DNA of 64,000 nt from assembly GCA_945902805.1 (NCBI GenBank), contig CAMDMZ010000003.1, positions 1 to 64,000 on the forward strand, read 5' to 3'. The first letter of the stretch is position 1. Each line of letters opens with the position of its first letter. The stretch is from Propionivibrio dicarboxylicus. Its GTDB lineage: Bacteria; Pseudomonadota; Gammaproteobacteria; Burkholderiales; Rhodocyclaceae. The position numbers were made by a program, and so were the translations under genes. The notes beneath the pieces are model-generated. The model was not told the origin of the DNA. It made no database searches and saw nothing but the letters and a program-made list of their open reading frames with translations. Shown in pieces: positions 9,935 to 18,575 of this stretch.

Positions 9935-11578
9935 GTGCGCTTGCTTCTGCTGCTCCTGTTCGCTGCCCACGTCACCAGCGCCTTCGCTATGGAGCCTGTG
10001 CGCCTGCAGTTGAAATGGACCCACCAGTTTCAGTTTGCCGGCTACTACGCGGCACTTGAAAAGGGTTACTACCGCGACGCCGGACTTGACGTCAGCCTGC
10101 TCGAAGCCAAGCCGGAAACCGATGTCGTCACCGAAGTCGTCGCCGGACGCGCCCAGTTCGGCGTTGGCACCAGCGAACTGGTCCTGTCGCGGCAAACCCA
10201 TCCGGTGGTGGCCCTTGCGGTGATCATGCAGCATTCGCCGCAAGTCTTGCTCGCTCGCGCCAAGGACGTGTCCAGCCTGCATGATCTGGCCGAACGCAAG
10301 GTCATGCTTGAGCCGCATTCCGCCGAATTGCTGGCTTACCTGCGCCACGAAGGGATTCCCGAACAGAAGTTGCAGATCATTCCGCACAGCTTTTCTAGCG
10401 CTGCGCTGATCGCCGGGGAAGTCGTCGCCATGTCCGCCTACTCGACCACCGAGCCCTACGCCTTGCAAAAAGCGGGGCTGCCCTATTTGACGTTAAACCC
10501 GCGCGCCGCCAGTATCGACTTTTATGGTGACAACCTGTTCACTGTGGAACGGGAACTCGACAACAAGCCCGCACGCACCCGCGCCTTCCTTGCCGCCAGT
10601 TTGCGCGGCTGGCAGTATGCGATGGAACATCCGGAAGAAATCATCCGCATCATCCTGGCCAAGTACAACACACAGCAGCTAACGGACGAGTTTCTGCGCT
10701 TCGAAGCCGCTGAAATGGCCCGCCTGATGCAACCCGAGTTGGTCCAGGTCGGGCAAATGAATCCGGGGCGCTGGCAACACATCGCGGACACCTATAGCGC
10801 CCTTGGCATGTTGCCGCCGAATACCTCATTGGACGGCCTGACATTGGAGAATCAAGCCCATCTGCTGCCGGCCTGGGTATTGCCGACGGCGATCGTTGGC
10901 GGCATCCTGGTCACCCTGTTCGGCATCCTCACCACGCTCAGCATTGGCCTTAGCCGCCGCCTGCAAAAAGAAATCAGCGGACACCAAACCGCTCTGCGGC
11001 AGCTCGAATCCAGCAATTCCCTGCTGCAACAGCAGCTTCAGGAAATCACCGATCTACAACAACGCCTCAAGGAACAGGCGATCCGCGATCCGCTGACCGG
11101 GTTGCACAACCGGCGCTATCTCGATGAAACGCTGCCGCGTGAACTGGCGCGGGCCAAGCGGGAAGGCTACCCGCTCAGCGTCATCATGATCGATCTGGAC
11201 CGCTTCAAACAGGTCAACGACACCTACGGCCACCCCGTCGGTGACGAAGTCATCAAGGCACTCGCCGCGATACTCAAGCACGGCACGCGTGAAGGCGATG
11301 TCGCCTGTCGTTACGGTGGCGAAGAATTCGTCGTCGCCCTGCCGCGCATGGATCTCGCCGGCGCCCGCGTCCGAGCCGATGAGTGGCGCAATGCCATCGC
11401 CGACAGCGCAATCGTTCACGGCGAGCTGGAACTGAAAATCACGCTCTCGGCCGGTGTCTCCGCTTTCCCCGATCACGGTAGCGAAATCGATATCCTGGTG
11501 CAATGCGCCGATCTCGCCCTCTATCTGTCGAAACACGATGGCCGCAATCGGGTCACGTGTTATCAGCCGCAAGACTAG
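9935..11578 (+). CDS. Periplasmic NMT1/THI5-like sensor diguanylate cyclase
   Basis: GTG start, 547 residues. It has a signal peptide (about 1–18), an NMT1/THI5-like substrate-binding domain (about 20–300, beginning RLQLKWTHQFQFAGYYAALEKG), and one membrane helix (about 308–335). A short coiled coil (LLQQQLQEITDLQQRLKEQ) leads to a GGDEF domain. The active site is GGEEF and the RxxD inhibitory site (REGD) sits exactly five residues upstream, so it should make c-di-GMP with product inhibition. The sensor resembles pyrimidine/thiamine-precursor binding proteins; the ligand is unknown. It lies between a MoxR ATPase and its likely VWA partner with gaps of only 10 and 4 bp. Confidence 0.9.
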   Translation: MRLLLLLLFAAHVTSAFAMEPVRLQLKWTHQFQFAGYYAALEKGYYRDAGLDVSLLEAKPETDVVTEVVAGRAQFGVGTSELVLSRQTHPVVALAVIMQHSPQVLLARAKDVSSLHDLAERKVMLEPHSAELLAYLRHEGIPEQKLQIIPHSFSSAALIAGEVVAMSAYSTTEPYALQKAGLPYLTLNPRAASIDFYGDNLFTVERELDNKPARTRAFLAASLRGWQYAMEHPEEIIRIILAKYNTQQLTDEFLRFEAAEMARLMQPELVQVGQMNPGRWQHIADTYSALGMLPPNTSLDGLTLENQAHLLPAWVLPTAIVGGILVTLFGILTTLSIGLSRRLQKEISGHQTALRQLESSNSLLQQQLQEITDLQQRLKEQAIRDPLTGLHNRRYLDETLPRELARAKREGYPLSVIMIDLDRFKQVNDTYGHPVGDEVIKALAAILKHGTREGDVACRYGGEEFVVALPRMDLAGARVRADEWRNAIADSAIVHGELELKITLSAGVSAFPDHGSEIDILVQCADLALYLSKHDGRNRVTCYQPQD

Positions 11579-11582
11579 ACCG

Positions 11583-12755
11583 ATGCTGATCGACTTCTTC
11601 CTTCATCTCAAGGCCAGGAAGTTGCCGGTCTCGACGCGCGAGTTCCTGACTCTGCTCGAAGCATTGAAGGAAGGCATCTCCGGCCATTCGATCGACGACT
11701 TTTATGTGCTGTCGCGCGTCTGCCTGATCAAGGACGAAAGTCTCTACGACAAGTTTGATCAAGCTTTCGGTGAATACTTCAAAGGTATCGAGCACATTCC
11801 GGGACTTGAGGCCGAGATTCCCGAAGACTGGCTCAAGGCGCTGATGAAAAAGCACCTGACGCCCGAAGAAAAAGCAAAACTCGAAAAGCTCGGCTGGGAC
11901 GCGCTGATGGAACAGTTCAAGAAGCGCTTGGCGGAACAAAAAGGACGCCACGAAGGCGGCAACAAGTGGATCGGCACCGGTGGCAGCAGCCCGTTTGGCA
12001 ATGGCGGCTATCACCCGGAAGGCATTCGCGTCGGCGGGCCGTCGGCCGGCAACCGCACCGCCGTCAAGGTCTGGGAACAGCGCGAATACCGCAACCTCGA
12101 CGACAACATCGAACTCGGTACCCGCAACATCAAGGTCGCGCTGCGTCGTTTGCGTCGTTTCGCCCGCGAAGGTGCGCAGGAAGAACTGGATCTCGACAGC
12201 ACCATCGCCGGCACCGCGCGCAATGCCGGCTGGCTGGATATCAAAATGCGGCCCGAGCGTCACAACAAGATCAAGGTGCTGCTGTTTCTTGATATCGGTG
12301 GCTCGATGGACGATCACATCAAGGTTTGTGAAGAACTCTTCTCGGCGGCCAAGAGCGAGTTCAAGCACCTCGAATATTTCTACTTCCACAACTGCATCTA
12401 CGACCACGTCTGGCAAGACAATCGGCGTCGCCAAAGCGAGCGCTTTGCCCTGCGCGACCTCATGCACAAGTATGGCGATGACTACAAAGTGGTGGTCGTC
12501 GGCGACGCCACCATGAGCCCCTACGAGATCCTGCATCCCGGCGGTTCAGTCGAATACAGCAACGAAGAAGCCGGCGCCGTGTGGCTGCAACGGCTGCTCG
12601 ACACCTGGCCGCGCGCGGTGTGGCTCAACCCGGAACCGGAACGGTTCTGGGACTATCGCCAATCGATCGAGATTATCCGCACCATTTTCGCCAAGCGCAT
12701 GTTTCCGCTCACGCTTGAGGGACTTGCGCGCGCGATGCGCGAGCTGAACAAATAG
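11583..12755 (+). CDS. CoxE-like VWA-domain protein
   Basis: A 390-residue VWA protein related to CoxE, the usual partner of MoxR ATPases in maturation of metalloenzymes. The MIDAS-like motif is DIGGSMDDH, where the first Ser of D-x-S-x-S is Gly, as in other CoxE proteins. A glycine-rich linker (WIGTGGSSPFGNGGY) separates the N-terminal helical region from the VWA domain. The start at 11583 is 4 bp after the upstream stop; the longer frame begins inside the diguanylate cyclase gene. No obvious metalloenzyme target is nearby. Confidence 0.88.
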   Translation: MLIDFFLHLKARKLPVSTREFLTLLEALKEGISGHSIDDFYVLSRVCLIKDESLYDKFDQAFGEYFKGIEHIPGLEAEIPEDWLKALMKKHLTPEEKAKLEKLGWDALMEQFKKRLAEQKGRHEGGNKWIGTGGSSPFGNGGYHPEGIRVGGPSAGNRTAVKVWEQREYRNLDDNIELGTRNIKVALRRLRRFAREGAQEELDLDSTIAGTARNAGWLDIKMRPERHNKIKVLLFLDIGGSMDDHIKVCEELFSAAKSEFKHLEYFYFHNCIYDHVWQDNRRRQSERFALRDLMHKYGDDYKVVVVGDATMSPYEILHPGGSVEYSNEEAGAVWLQRLLDTWPRAVWLNPEPERFWDYRQSIEIIRTIFAKRMFPLTLEGLARAMRELNK

Positions 12756-12764
12756 CCGCGTCAG

Positions 12765-15206
12765 TCAGGTACCAGCCGAGGCCGCGATGTGAGCCTGCAC
12801 CAAATCGACAAAGGCCACCGCATCGACGGCCGGCGAGAACAAATAACCCTGAAACTCCTGACATCCCGCCGCCGCGAGGAAGGCATGCTGCTGCTCGGTT
12901 TCCACGCCCTCGGCAATGGTCGTCAGGTGCAATGCGTTGGCCATCTGGATGATGGCATTGACGATACCCACATCGCTTTCGTCGTCCGGCAAGTCATCGA
13001 CGAAGCTGCGATCAATCTTGAGTTTGTTGATTGGGAAACGCTTGAGGTACGACAGGCTGGAGTAACCCGTACCGAAGTCATCGATAGCCAGCTTCACGCC
13101 CAGACTGGACAATGCCTCCAATCGCTTCATCGTTTCGTCCACATCCTGGATTAGGATCGACTCGGTCAGCTCCAATTCGAGCAGGAACGGCGGCAGGTCA
13201 TGTTCGGCCAGCACCTGCGCCACACCGGCGACAAAATCCGCCTGCTGGAACTGCAAAGCCGAGACGTTAACCGCAACCATCAGCGACAAACCGTCGGCAT
13301 TCCACTTGGCACACTGGCTCACTGCCTCACGCATCACGAATTCGCCGATAGTAACGATCACACCCGTTTCCTCTGCCACCGGAATGAATTGAACCGGCGA
13401 GACATCGCCCAGCTCGGCATGCCGCCAGCGCACCAGAGCCTCAGCACCGATCACGTCGCCACTGAGAAAATCGATTTGCGGCTGATAATGGACACGGAAC
13501 CCCTGATCAGAAACCATGTTCCCCAGGGCCAGACGCATATCGTGGTCGAGCTTCATGCGCGACAGCAGGCCGACGTTCATTTGGCGCTGGTAGAAACGAA
13601 ATGCCGACCGACCGCGTTCCTTGACGTGATACATGGCGGCGTCGGCGTTCTTGACCAGATCGTCCATGGTCACACCATCGGCCGGATAGAGCGCGATACC
13701 GATGCTGCACGTCACCGTCAAGGCCATGTCGTCGATTCGTATCGGCTGCGAGAGGCTGTCGAGAATACGTTTGGCGGTCGTTTCAGCACCACGGGCGTCC
13801 ACCCGATGCAGCAGCAGCAGAAACTCATCGCCGCCCAAGCGCGCCGCTGTGTCCACCTGACGCAGGCAACTACGAATGCGGTCGGCGATCTCGATCAGCA
13901 CCTTGTCGCCGAACAAATGGCCGAGAGAATCGTTGATGTGTTTGAAGCGATCGAGATCAATGAACAGCAGCGCAAAACCTTCATTGTCGCGGCTGGACAT
14001 GTTGATTTCGAGCTCCATCCGCTCGGCCAGGGTCACGCGATTGGGCAATCCGGTCAGACTATCCGTGTAGGCCAGTTGTTCGATGCGCTTGCGTGCGCTA
14101 ACCGCCTCGGACAAGTCCTTGAAAAATCCGATGTAGTGCAACACACGACCTTGCTCGTCGGTCACCCGGACCAACGAGACCTGGCACGGCAGGCTACGCT
14201 CGTCCCGTGTCCGATGCCATGCTTCACCTTGCCAAATCCCCGCCCGATCCAACTCTGCGCGCAGCCGCGCGTGGAACTGCGTGTCATCCGGCATGCCTAC
14301 CAGCAAGGTGTCGGCACAGGTCCCGATCAAGGATTCGCGCAACTCACCCGTCAAGCGCTCACAGGCCGGGTTGGCGGTGACGACAATCAAGTCCGGGTCG
14401 GTGACAAAGATGGCATCGAGACTGGCCTCGAATACCTTGGCCGCCAATTGCAGTTGCGCCTGATCCGCCAGGCGCTGCGAGATGTCGCGGAACGAGTACA
14501 CCCGCCCGATCGGACGACCACGGGCGTATTGCGGCAAGGTGACCCGTTCGAGCACTGTCCCCGTGCGCAACACCAAAATGTCCGTGGCTTCCAGCAAAGG
14601 TGAGCGGGCAATCGCCGCCAGGCGCACCGCGTAGTGCTCGGCATCTGTGATCTGTTGCGCCATCCAGGCATAAATGGCAGGATCGTCGCGCGACGTAATC
14701 AATTCTGGCGGTACCGCCCACAGCTCGGCAAAACGCTGGTTGTAGCCGCGGATCTCGCCATCCATATCAATCGTGAGGATGCCGTCGGCCGAAGATTCCA
14801 GCGTCGCCCGCAACTCGGCGACCAGATGTTCCAGCTCGCCGGCGATGCGTCGCTCTTCGGATTGGTCGTAAAGCCCGACCACGAACACCGCGCTGTCATT
14901 GCCCAGCAGCACACGACTGACACGACGCTCAACCGGTACCGTGTGTCCCGCCGAATGCAATAACAAGGTTTCGGAGCAAATCTGGTCCGACAGCCCGGCC
15001 GCCGCATCTTCCCAGAAATAAATATCTTCAGGCGTCGCCGCAAGTTCTATGACGGGCCGCCCAAGCAGATTGGTGACTGGCTGCCCAACCAGCTCACCGG
15101 CCGTACGATTCGCCGCCAGCACCCTCAGTTCGATGGCATCGACGATCCATACGGCCTCGATCATGCCCTCGATCAAACCTTGCCAGGGAAAGGTCTTGGC
15201 GATCAT
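12765..15206 (-). CDS. PAS-GGDEF-EAL c-di-GMP enzyme
   Basis: An 813-residue cytoplasmic protein with about three PAS domains (roughly 1–120, 125–245, 255–375), a GGDEF domain and a C-terminal EAL domain. The cyclase site is intact (LGGDEF) with an RxxD inhibitory site (RQVD) five residues before it. The phosphodiesterase site also looks complete: GAEALVRW, NVSALQF, ELELTES, DDFGTGYSSL, KIDRSFV and EGVET. It could therefore make or break c-di-GMP. No membrane helices. Its start overlaps the end of the HD-GYP gene (ATGA), so two potential c-di-GMP phosphodiesterases are co-translated. Confidence 0.92.
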   Translation of the reverse strand: MIAKTFPWQGLIEGMIEAVWIVDAIELRVLAANRTAGELVGQPVTNLLGRPVIELAATPEDIYFWEDAAAGLSDQICSETLLLHSAGHTVPVERRVSRVLLGNDSAVFVVGLYDQSEERRIAGELEHLVAELRATLESSADGILTIDMDGEIRGYNQRFAELWAVPPELITSRDDPAIYAWMAQQITDAEHYAVRLAAIARSPLLEATDILVLRTGTVLERVTLPQYARGRPIGRVYSFRDISQRLADQAQLQLAAKVFEASLDAIFVTDPDLIVVTANPACERLTGELRESLIGTCADTLLVGMPDDTQFHARLRAELDRAGIWQGEAWHRTRDERSLPCQVSLVRVTDEQGRVLHYIGFFKDLSEAVSARKRIEQLAYTDSLTGLPNRVTLAERMELEINMSSRDNEGFALLFIDLDRFKHINDSLGHLFGDKVLIEIADRIRSCLRQVDTAARLGGDEFLLLLHRVDARGAETTAKRILDSLSQPIRIDDMALTVTCSIGIALYPADGVTMDDLVKNADAAMYHVKERGRSAFRFYQRQMNVGLLSRMKLDHDMRLALGNMVSDQGFRVHYQPQIDFLSGDVIGAEALVRWRHAELGDVSPVQFIPVAEETGVIVTIGEFVMREAVSQCAKWNADGLSLMVAVNVSALQFQQADFVAGVAQVLAEHDLPPFLLELELTESILIQDVDETMKRLEALSSLGVKLAIDDFGTGYSSLSYLKRFPINKLKIDRSFVDDLPDDESDVGIVNAIIQMANALHLTTIAEGVETEQQHAFLAAAGCQEFQGYLFSPAVDAVAFVDLVQAHIAASAGT

Positions 15207-16507
15207 TCGGCGGTTTCCGCAACCAGTTGCGCACGCTCGAAAAAGTAACAGCTACGCTGTCGTGGCGACAGGTAATCGTAGGCCACTTTCGGCAATTGCA
15301 GGGGTTTCAGACTGCGCCGGATACCAATCTCGGCGCAGTGCTCCAGATCATGGACCGGGGCATCATCGCGCGCCACGCGTTTGTCGTGAATGACGATGCG
15401 CGGCTTCAAGGGGCGGCTGGAGTTGACCGAAACCACGATGGCAAAGCGGCCGTCGTTCAGTTCGATCACCGAACCCGGAGGATAAACGCCCATCATGCGA
15501 ATGAATTGCATCAACACCGCGCCGTCGAACTGCTTCTTCATTTGCGCAAAGATCAGCGACAACGCCTCGTGTGGCGTCACCGCCTGGATCGGGTTTCCAG
15601 GGTTGCACAAAGCATCGTAATGATTGACCAAGCTGACGATACGCGTCAGCGGCGAAATCGCATCGCCCGCCAAACCACTGGGAAAGCCGCGACTATCGGC
15701 CATCTCATGGTGCTGCCCGATGATGGTCAAAATCCCGGTTTCCAGCCCCATCGCACGCCCCAGCGTCAGTCCATGGGCGACGTGCTCCTGATACAGGCTG
15801 CGTTCGGCCTTGCTGAAATTGGAGTCACGCCAGCGCAGACGATCCGGCAAGCTGAGTTTGCCAATATCGTGCAACAGCGCGCCGGTTCCCAACTGACGCA
15901 GGGCGTCGCTGTCAAGATTCATCGCCTTGCCGAGCAGCAGGGAAAGTACCGTGACATTCACCGCATGAAACGAGCCTTTGTCGCCGACGCTTTCGGACAG
16001 CAGCCGGATCGCCGATTCTTCCTGCTCCAGCAGCTTGCCGACCATGCCGCCGACCGTTTCCTCGGTTTCCTTGCGAGCCGCCACGGGGTCGCGTTCGACA
16101 TTGTCCAGAACCTTGCGGTACTGGCGGCTGGCATTGACGAACTGGCGTTCACACACCTTGAGGCTGGCGCGCTGCAAAACCATCTGCTCGCGATGCTGAC
16201 GAGCCGCCTCAGCGGCTTCGATCTCTTCGTTTGACGGCGTCGACGCCGTCACCGGTTCGGCGTTGCTTCCGTCAAGATCCTGCATCGCCGCAGTCGTCAC
16301 CAGCGGTGGCGGATCGCTCTTTTCTGGTGACCAACGAACGCGCCCCAAGCCGAGCCCGCGGATGGTGGCGATCTGGCTCTGCTCGGTAATCTTGAAACTG
16401 CCAAGAGCAAATGGGTGCTTCATCCAGCCCAGGTCAAGATGGATGAATAAGCCGATCCGCAACTCATCGACATCGACAAAGCTGGCATCGCCTTCGGGGA
16501 CAAGCAT
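15203..16507 (-). CDS. HD-GYP domain phosphodiesterase with DUF3391-like N-terminus
   Basis: A 434-residue protein with an N-terminal DUF3391-like region (VDELRIGLFIHLDLGWMKHP), a helical linker and an HD-GYP domain. Metal-binding residues are present (LLHDIGK, EHVAHGL, QHHE). The signature after HHE reads DSRGFPSG instead of the canonical DGxGYP, so the GYP triplet is GFP. Activity on c-di-GMP is plausible but this deviation makes it uncertain. It precedes the PAS-GGDEF-EAL gene with a 4-bp overlap and is divergent from the FecR gene. Confidence 0.88.
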   Translation of the reverse strand: MLVPEGDASFVDVDELRIGLFIHLDLGWMKHPFALGSFKITEQSQIATIRGLGLGRVRWSPEKSDPPPLVTTAAMQDLDGSNAEPVTASTPSNEEIEAAEAARQHREQMVLQRASLKVCERQFVNASRQYRKVLDNVERDPVAARKETEETVGGMVGKLLEQEESAIRLLSESVGDKGSFHAVNVTVLSLLLGKAMNLDSDALRQLGTGALLHDIGKLSLPDRLRWRDSNFSKAERSLYQEHVAHGLTLGRAMGLETGILTIIGQHHEMADSRGFPSGLAGDAISPLTRIVSLVNHYDALCNPGNPIQAVTPHEALSLIFAQMKKQFDGAVLMQFIRMMGVYPPGSVIELNDGRFAIVVSVNSSRPLKPRIVIHDKRVARDDAPVHDLEHCAEIGIRRSLKPLQLPKVAYDYLSPRQRSCYFFERAQLVAETAE

Positions 16508-16636
16508 GAGCCATACGCCTTTTTGTGGGAAGCAGAAAAACTGATCTATTGCGGCTAAAGTATATGCGACTATGGCGTCGTCTTGCGCTCGTTGTACGGC
16601 TTAAATAGACACTCTTTTGCCACCGGAGGTACTGAA

Positions 16637-17341
16637 ATGAATCCACGCCGCACCTTGTTGAAATGGCTCGCCGCTGCCGGCGTTTTTGGTCCTGCGGGAA
16701 TTGCCGGGCTGATCAGCGAGGCCTTGGCCAGCGGCGTCAATCCGGTACCGCCGGGGCTACACAAAGCAACCGGCGATGTCCGCATCAACGGCAAACCGGC
16801 GCGCACCGGCACGCTGATTCAACTCGGTGACACCGTGACCACCGGACCTGGCGCCGAAGCGATTTACGTGATCGGCCAGGACGCCTATCTGCAACGCGAC
16901 AACTCCGCCGTGAGCTTTGCTGCCGATACCACCAAACAACTGCTGCGCATCATTACCGGCAAGATGCTCGCGGTATTCGGCAAAGGCGAGCGTCGCATCA
17001 CGGTCTCCACGGCCACGATCGGCATTCGCGGCACCGCCTGCTATATCGAGGACGCACCTGAAAAAGTCGGTGCTGGCGGGACGGCGCCGATAAAGGCCCA
17101 GACCTATTTTTGTCTCTGCTACGGCAGCGCCGATCTCGAACCCAAAGCAAATCCGGCCCAGCGCGAGACTTACTCGACCGTCCATCACGATCATCCACTG
17201 CTCATCCATGACGATCCCGACATGGCCAAGTGCATGGCTCCGGCAACGGTCATGAATCATTCGGATCTGGAACTGACCATGCTGGAAAACCTGGTCGGCC
17301 GCTGGCCACCGTTTTATGGCCAGGTCGGATCAAAATACTGA
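16637..17341 (+). CDS. FecR-domain exported protein
   Basis: A 234-residue protein starting at the ATG after a GGAGGT site. The N-terminus (RRTLLKWLAAAGVFG) is a twin-arginine-like export signal. The body is a FecR-type beta domain (GDVRINGKPARTGTLIQLGDTVTTG... ITVSTATIGIRGTACYIE). The family ranges from sigma-regulators to periplasmic beta-scaffold proteins; no ECF sigma factor or TonB receptor is adjacent, so a classical FecR role is unsupported. Bases 17061–17088, encoding [10 protein letters not shown], are a copy of the dispersed repeat inserted in frame just after the conserved GIRGTACYIE motif. Confidence 0.85.
   Translation: MNPRRTLLKWLAAAGVFGPAGIAGLISEALASGVNPVPPGLHKATGDVRINGKPARTGTLIQLGDTVTTGPGAEAIYVIGQDAYLQRDNSAVSFAADTTKQLLRIITGKMLAVFGKGERRITVSTATIGIRGTACYIEDAPEKVGAGGTAPIKAQTYFCLCYGSADLEPKANPAQRETYSTVHHDHPLLIHDDPDMAKCMAPATVMNHSDLELTMLENLVGRWPPFYGQVGSKY
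17061..17088. repeat. Dispersed repeat copy 2 (inside the FecR gene, in frame)
   Basis: Full-length copy read in frame as KVGAGGTA in the FecR-domain protein. Confidence 0.8.
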
Positions 17342-17393
17342 TGGCCGGGGCATAATCGGACCATAGCGAAAAAATTTAGAAAGGGGAGACCAC

Positions 17394-18560
17394 ATGGATA
17401 ACTTGTTTGCCGATGCACCCGTAGCGCTTGGTCGTGTCTTGCTGGTCGACGACAGTCCAATCATCATCGAGAGCCTGCGCCAAGCCTTGCAGTCCAGTTT
17501 CGATGTAGCTGCCGCCAGTTCGGGTGAGGCTTGTCTGGCGCATCTCGCCAGCGGCCAGACCTTGCCTGATCTGGTTCTGCTCGACATCGAGATGGACGGC
17601 ATTGATGGCTTCGAAACCTGTCGTCGATTGCGCGCCGACCATGACATGCCGGTCATTTTTGTCTCATCGCACGACGATCTCGCCGAACGCATCAAGGCCT
17701 TTGATTCCGGTGGCGATGATTTCGTCGTCAAGCCCTTCGATCCCGAAGTCATCCTGCGCAAGGCGCAACGTATCGTTCTGTATCACGCCACCCAAAAAGC
17801 GCTTTCTGCCGAAAAGCAATCGTTGCAGTCGATGGCCATGGGGTTTCTGCGCAATATCGGCGACACCGGAGTGCTGCTCAACTTCATGCGCAGCAGTCTC
17901 GGTTTGGTCGATTACGAAGTCCTCGCGCAACGCCTGCTTGACGCCACAGCCGAATACGGTGTGACCTGTCATGTCCAGATCCGCTATGCCGATGGAAGCT
18001 GCACCCTGACACCCCACGGCGCCGCCTCCCCTCTCGAAGCCTCGGTTCTGGAAAAGAGCTCCACCATGGGGCGCATCTTCCAGTTCAGCCGGCGTCTGGT
18101 GGTCAATTACACCTTCGCTTCGGCCCTGATCACCGACCTGCCGACCAACGACGAGGAAGCCGGGAAACTGCGCGACAACATCGCCATCCTCGTCGAGAGT
18201 GCTGAAGCCATCGCCGAAACCATCGCCATGCGAAAAGAATCCGGCATTCGTGCCGAGGCTCTGCAGGCCGCTGCCGGCGAAACCGCTGACGCCGTGGAAA
18301 CCCTGCGCGAACTGTATCGCAAGCAACAAGCCGATACCCGAATTCGCTTGCAGGACATGATCGACAACGTCGAAAAGGCTTACGTCAACCTCGGACTTTC
18401 CGACAACCAGGAGAACCGCGTCAGCAACATTCTGCGCGAGGGCGCCGATAACACCTTGCAGCTGTTTGATGTCGGGATTGAGTTCGACAAGCGCTTCGGG
18501 CAAATTCTTGATGCCTTGCGACCCAAAAATCCAGGCGCCGCGAGTGACGTCTGGCTGTAG
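17394..18560 (+). CDS. Response regulator with uncharacterised output domain
   Basis: A 388-residue protein. Residues about 13–130 are a receiver domain (LLVDDSPIIIES, phospho-acceptor in LVLLDIEMDG, then FVSSHDD and the KPFDP lysine). The rest (about 150–388) has no DNA-binding or GGDEF signature I can see; it contains a mixed domain (DYEVLAQRLLDATAEYG... CHVQIRYADGS) and a long helical C-terminus. It lies 15 bp upstream of the hybrid kinase, which is its likely phosphodonor. Confidence 0.85.
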   Translation: MDNLFADAPVALGRVLLVDDSPIIIESLRQALQSSFDVAAASSGEACLAHLASGQTLPDLVLLDIEMDGIDGFETCRRLRADHDMPVIFVSSHDDLAERIKAFDSGGDDFVVKPFDPEVILRKAQRIVLYHATQKALSAEKQSLQSMAMGFLRNIGDTGVLLNFMRSSLGLVDYEVLAQRLLDATAEYGVTCHVQIRYADGSCTLTPHGAASPLEASVLEKSSTMGRIFQFSRRLVVNYTFASALITDLPTNDEEAGKLRDNIAILVESAEAIAETIAMRKESGIRAEALQAAAGETADAVETLRELYRKQQADTRIRLQDMIDNVEKAYVNLGLSDNQENRVSNILREGADNTLQLFDVGIEFDKRFGQILDALRPKNPGAASDVWL

Positions 18561-18575
18561 TAAAGAAGCCACACC

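Noticed and set aside
13200..14603. 467-codon open frame opposite the PAS-GGDEF-EAL gene
   Set aside because: The minus-strand gene has all catalytic motifs; the antisense frame is a shadow with His/Gln/Arg-rich composition.
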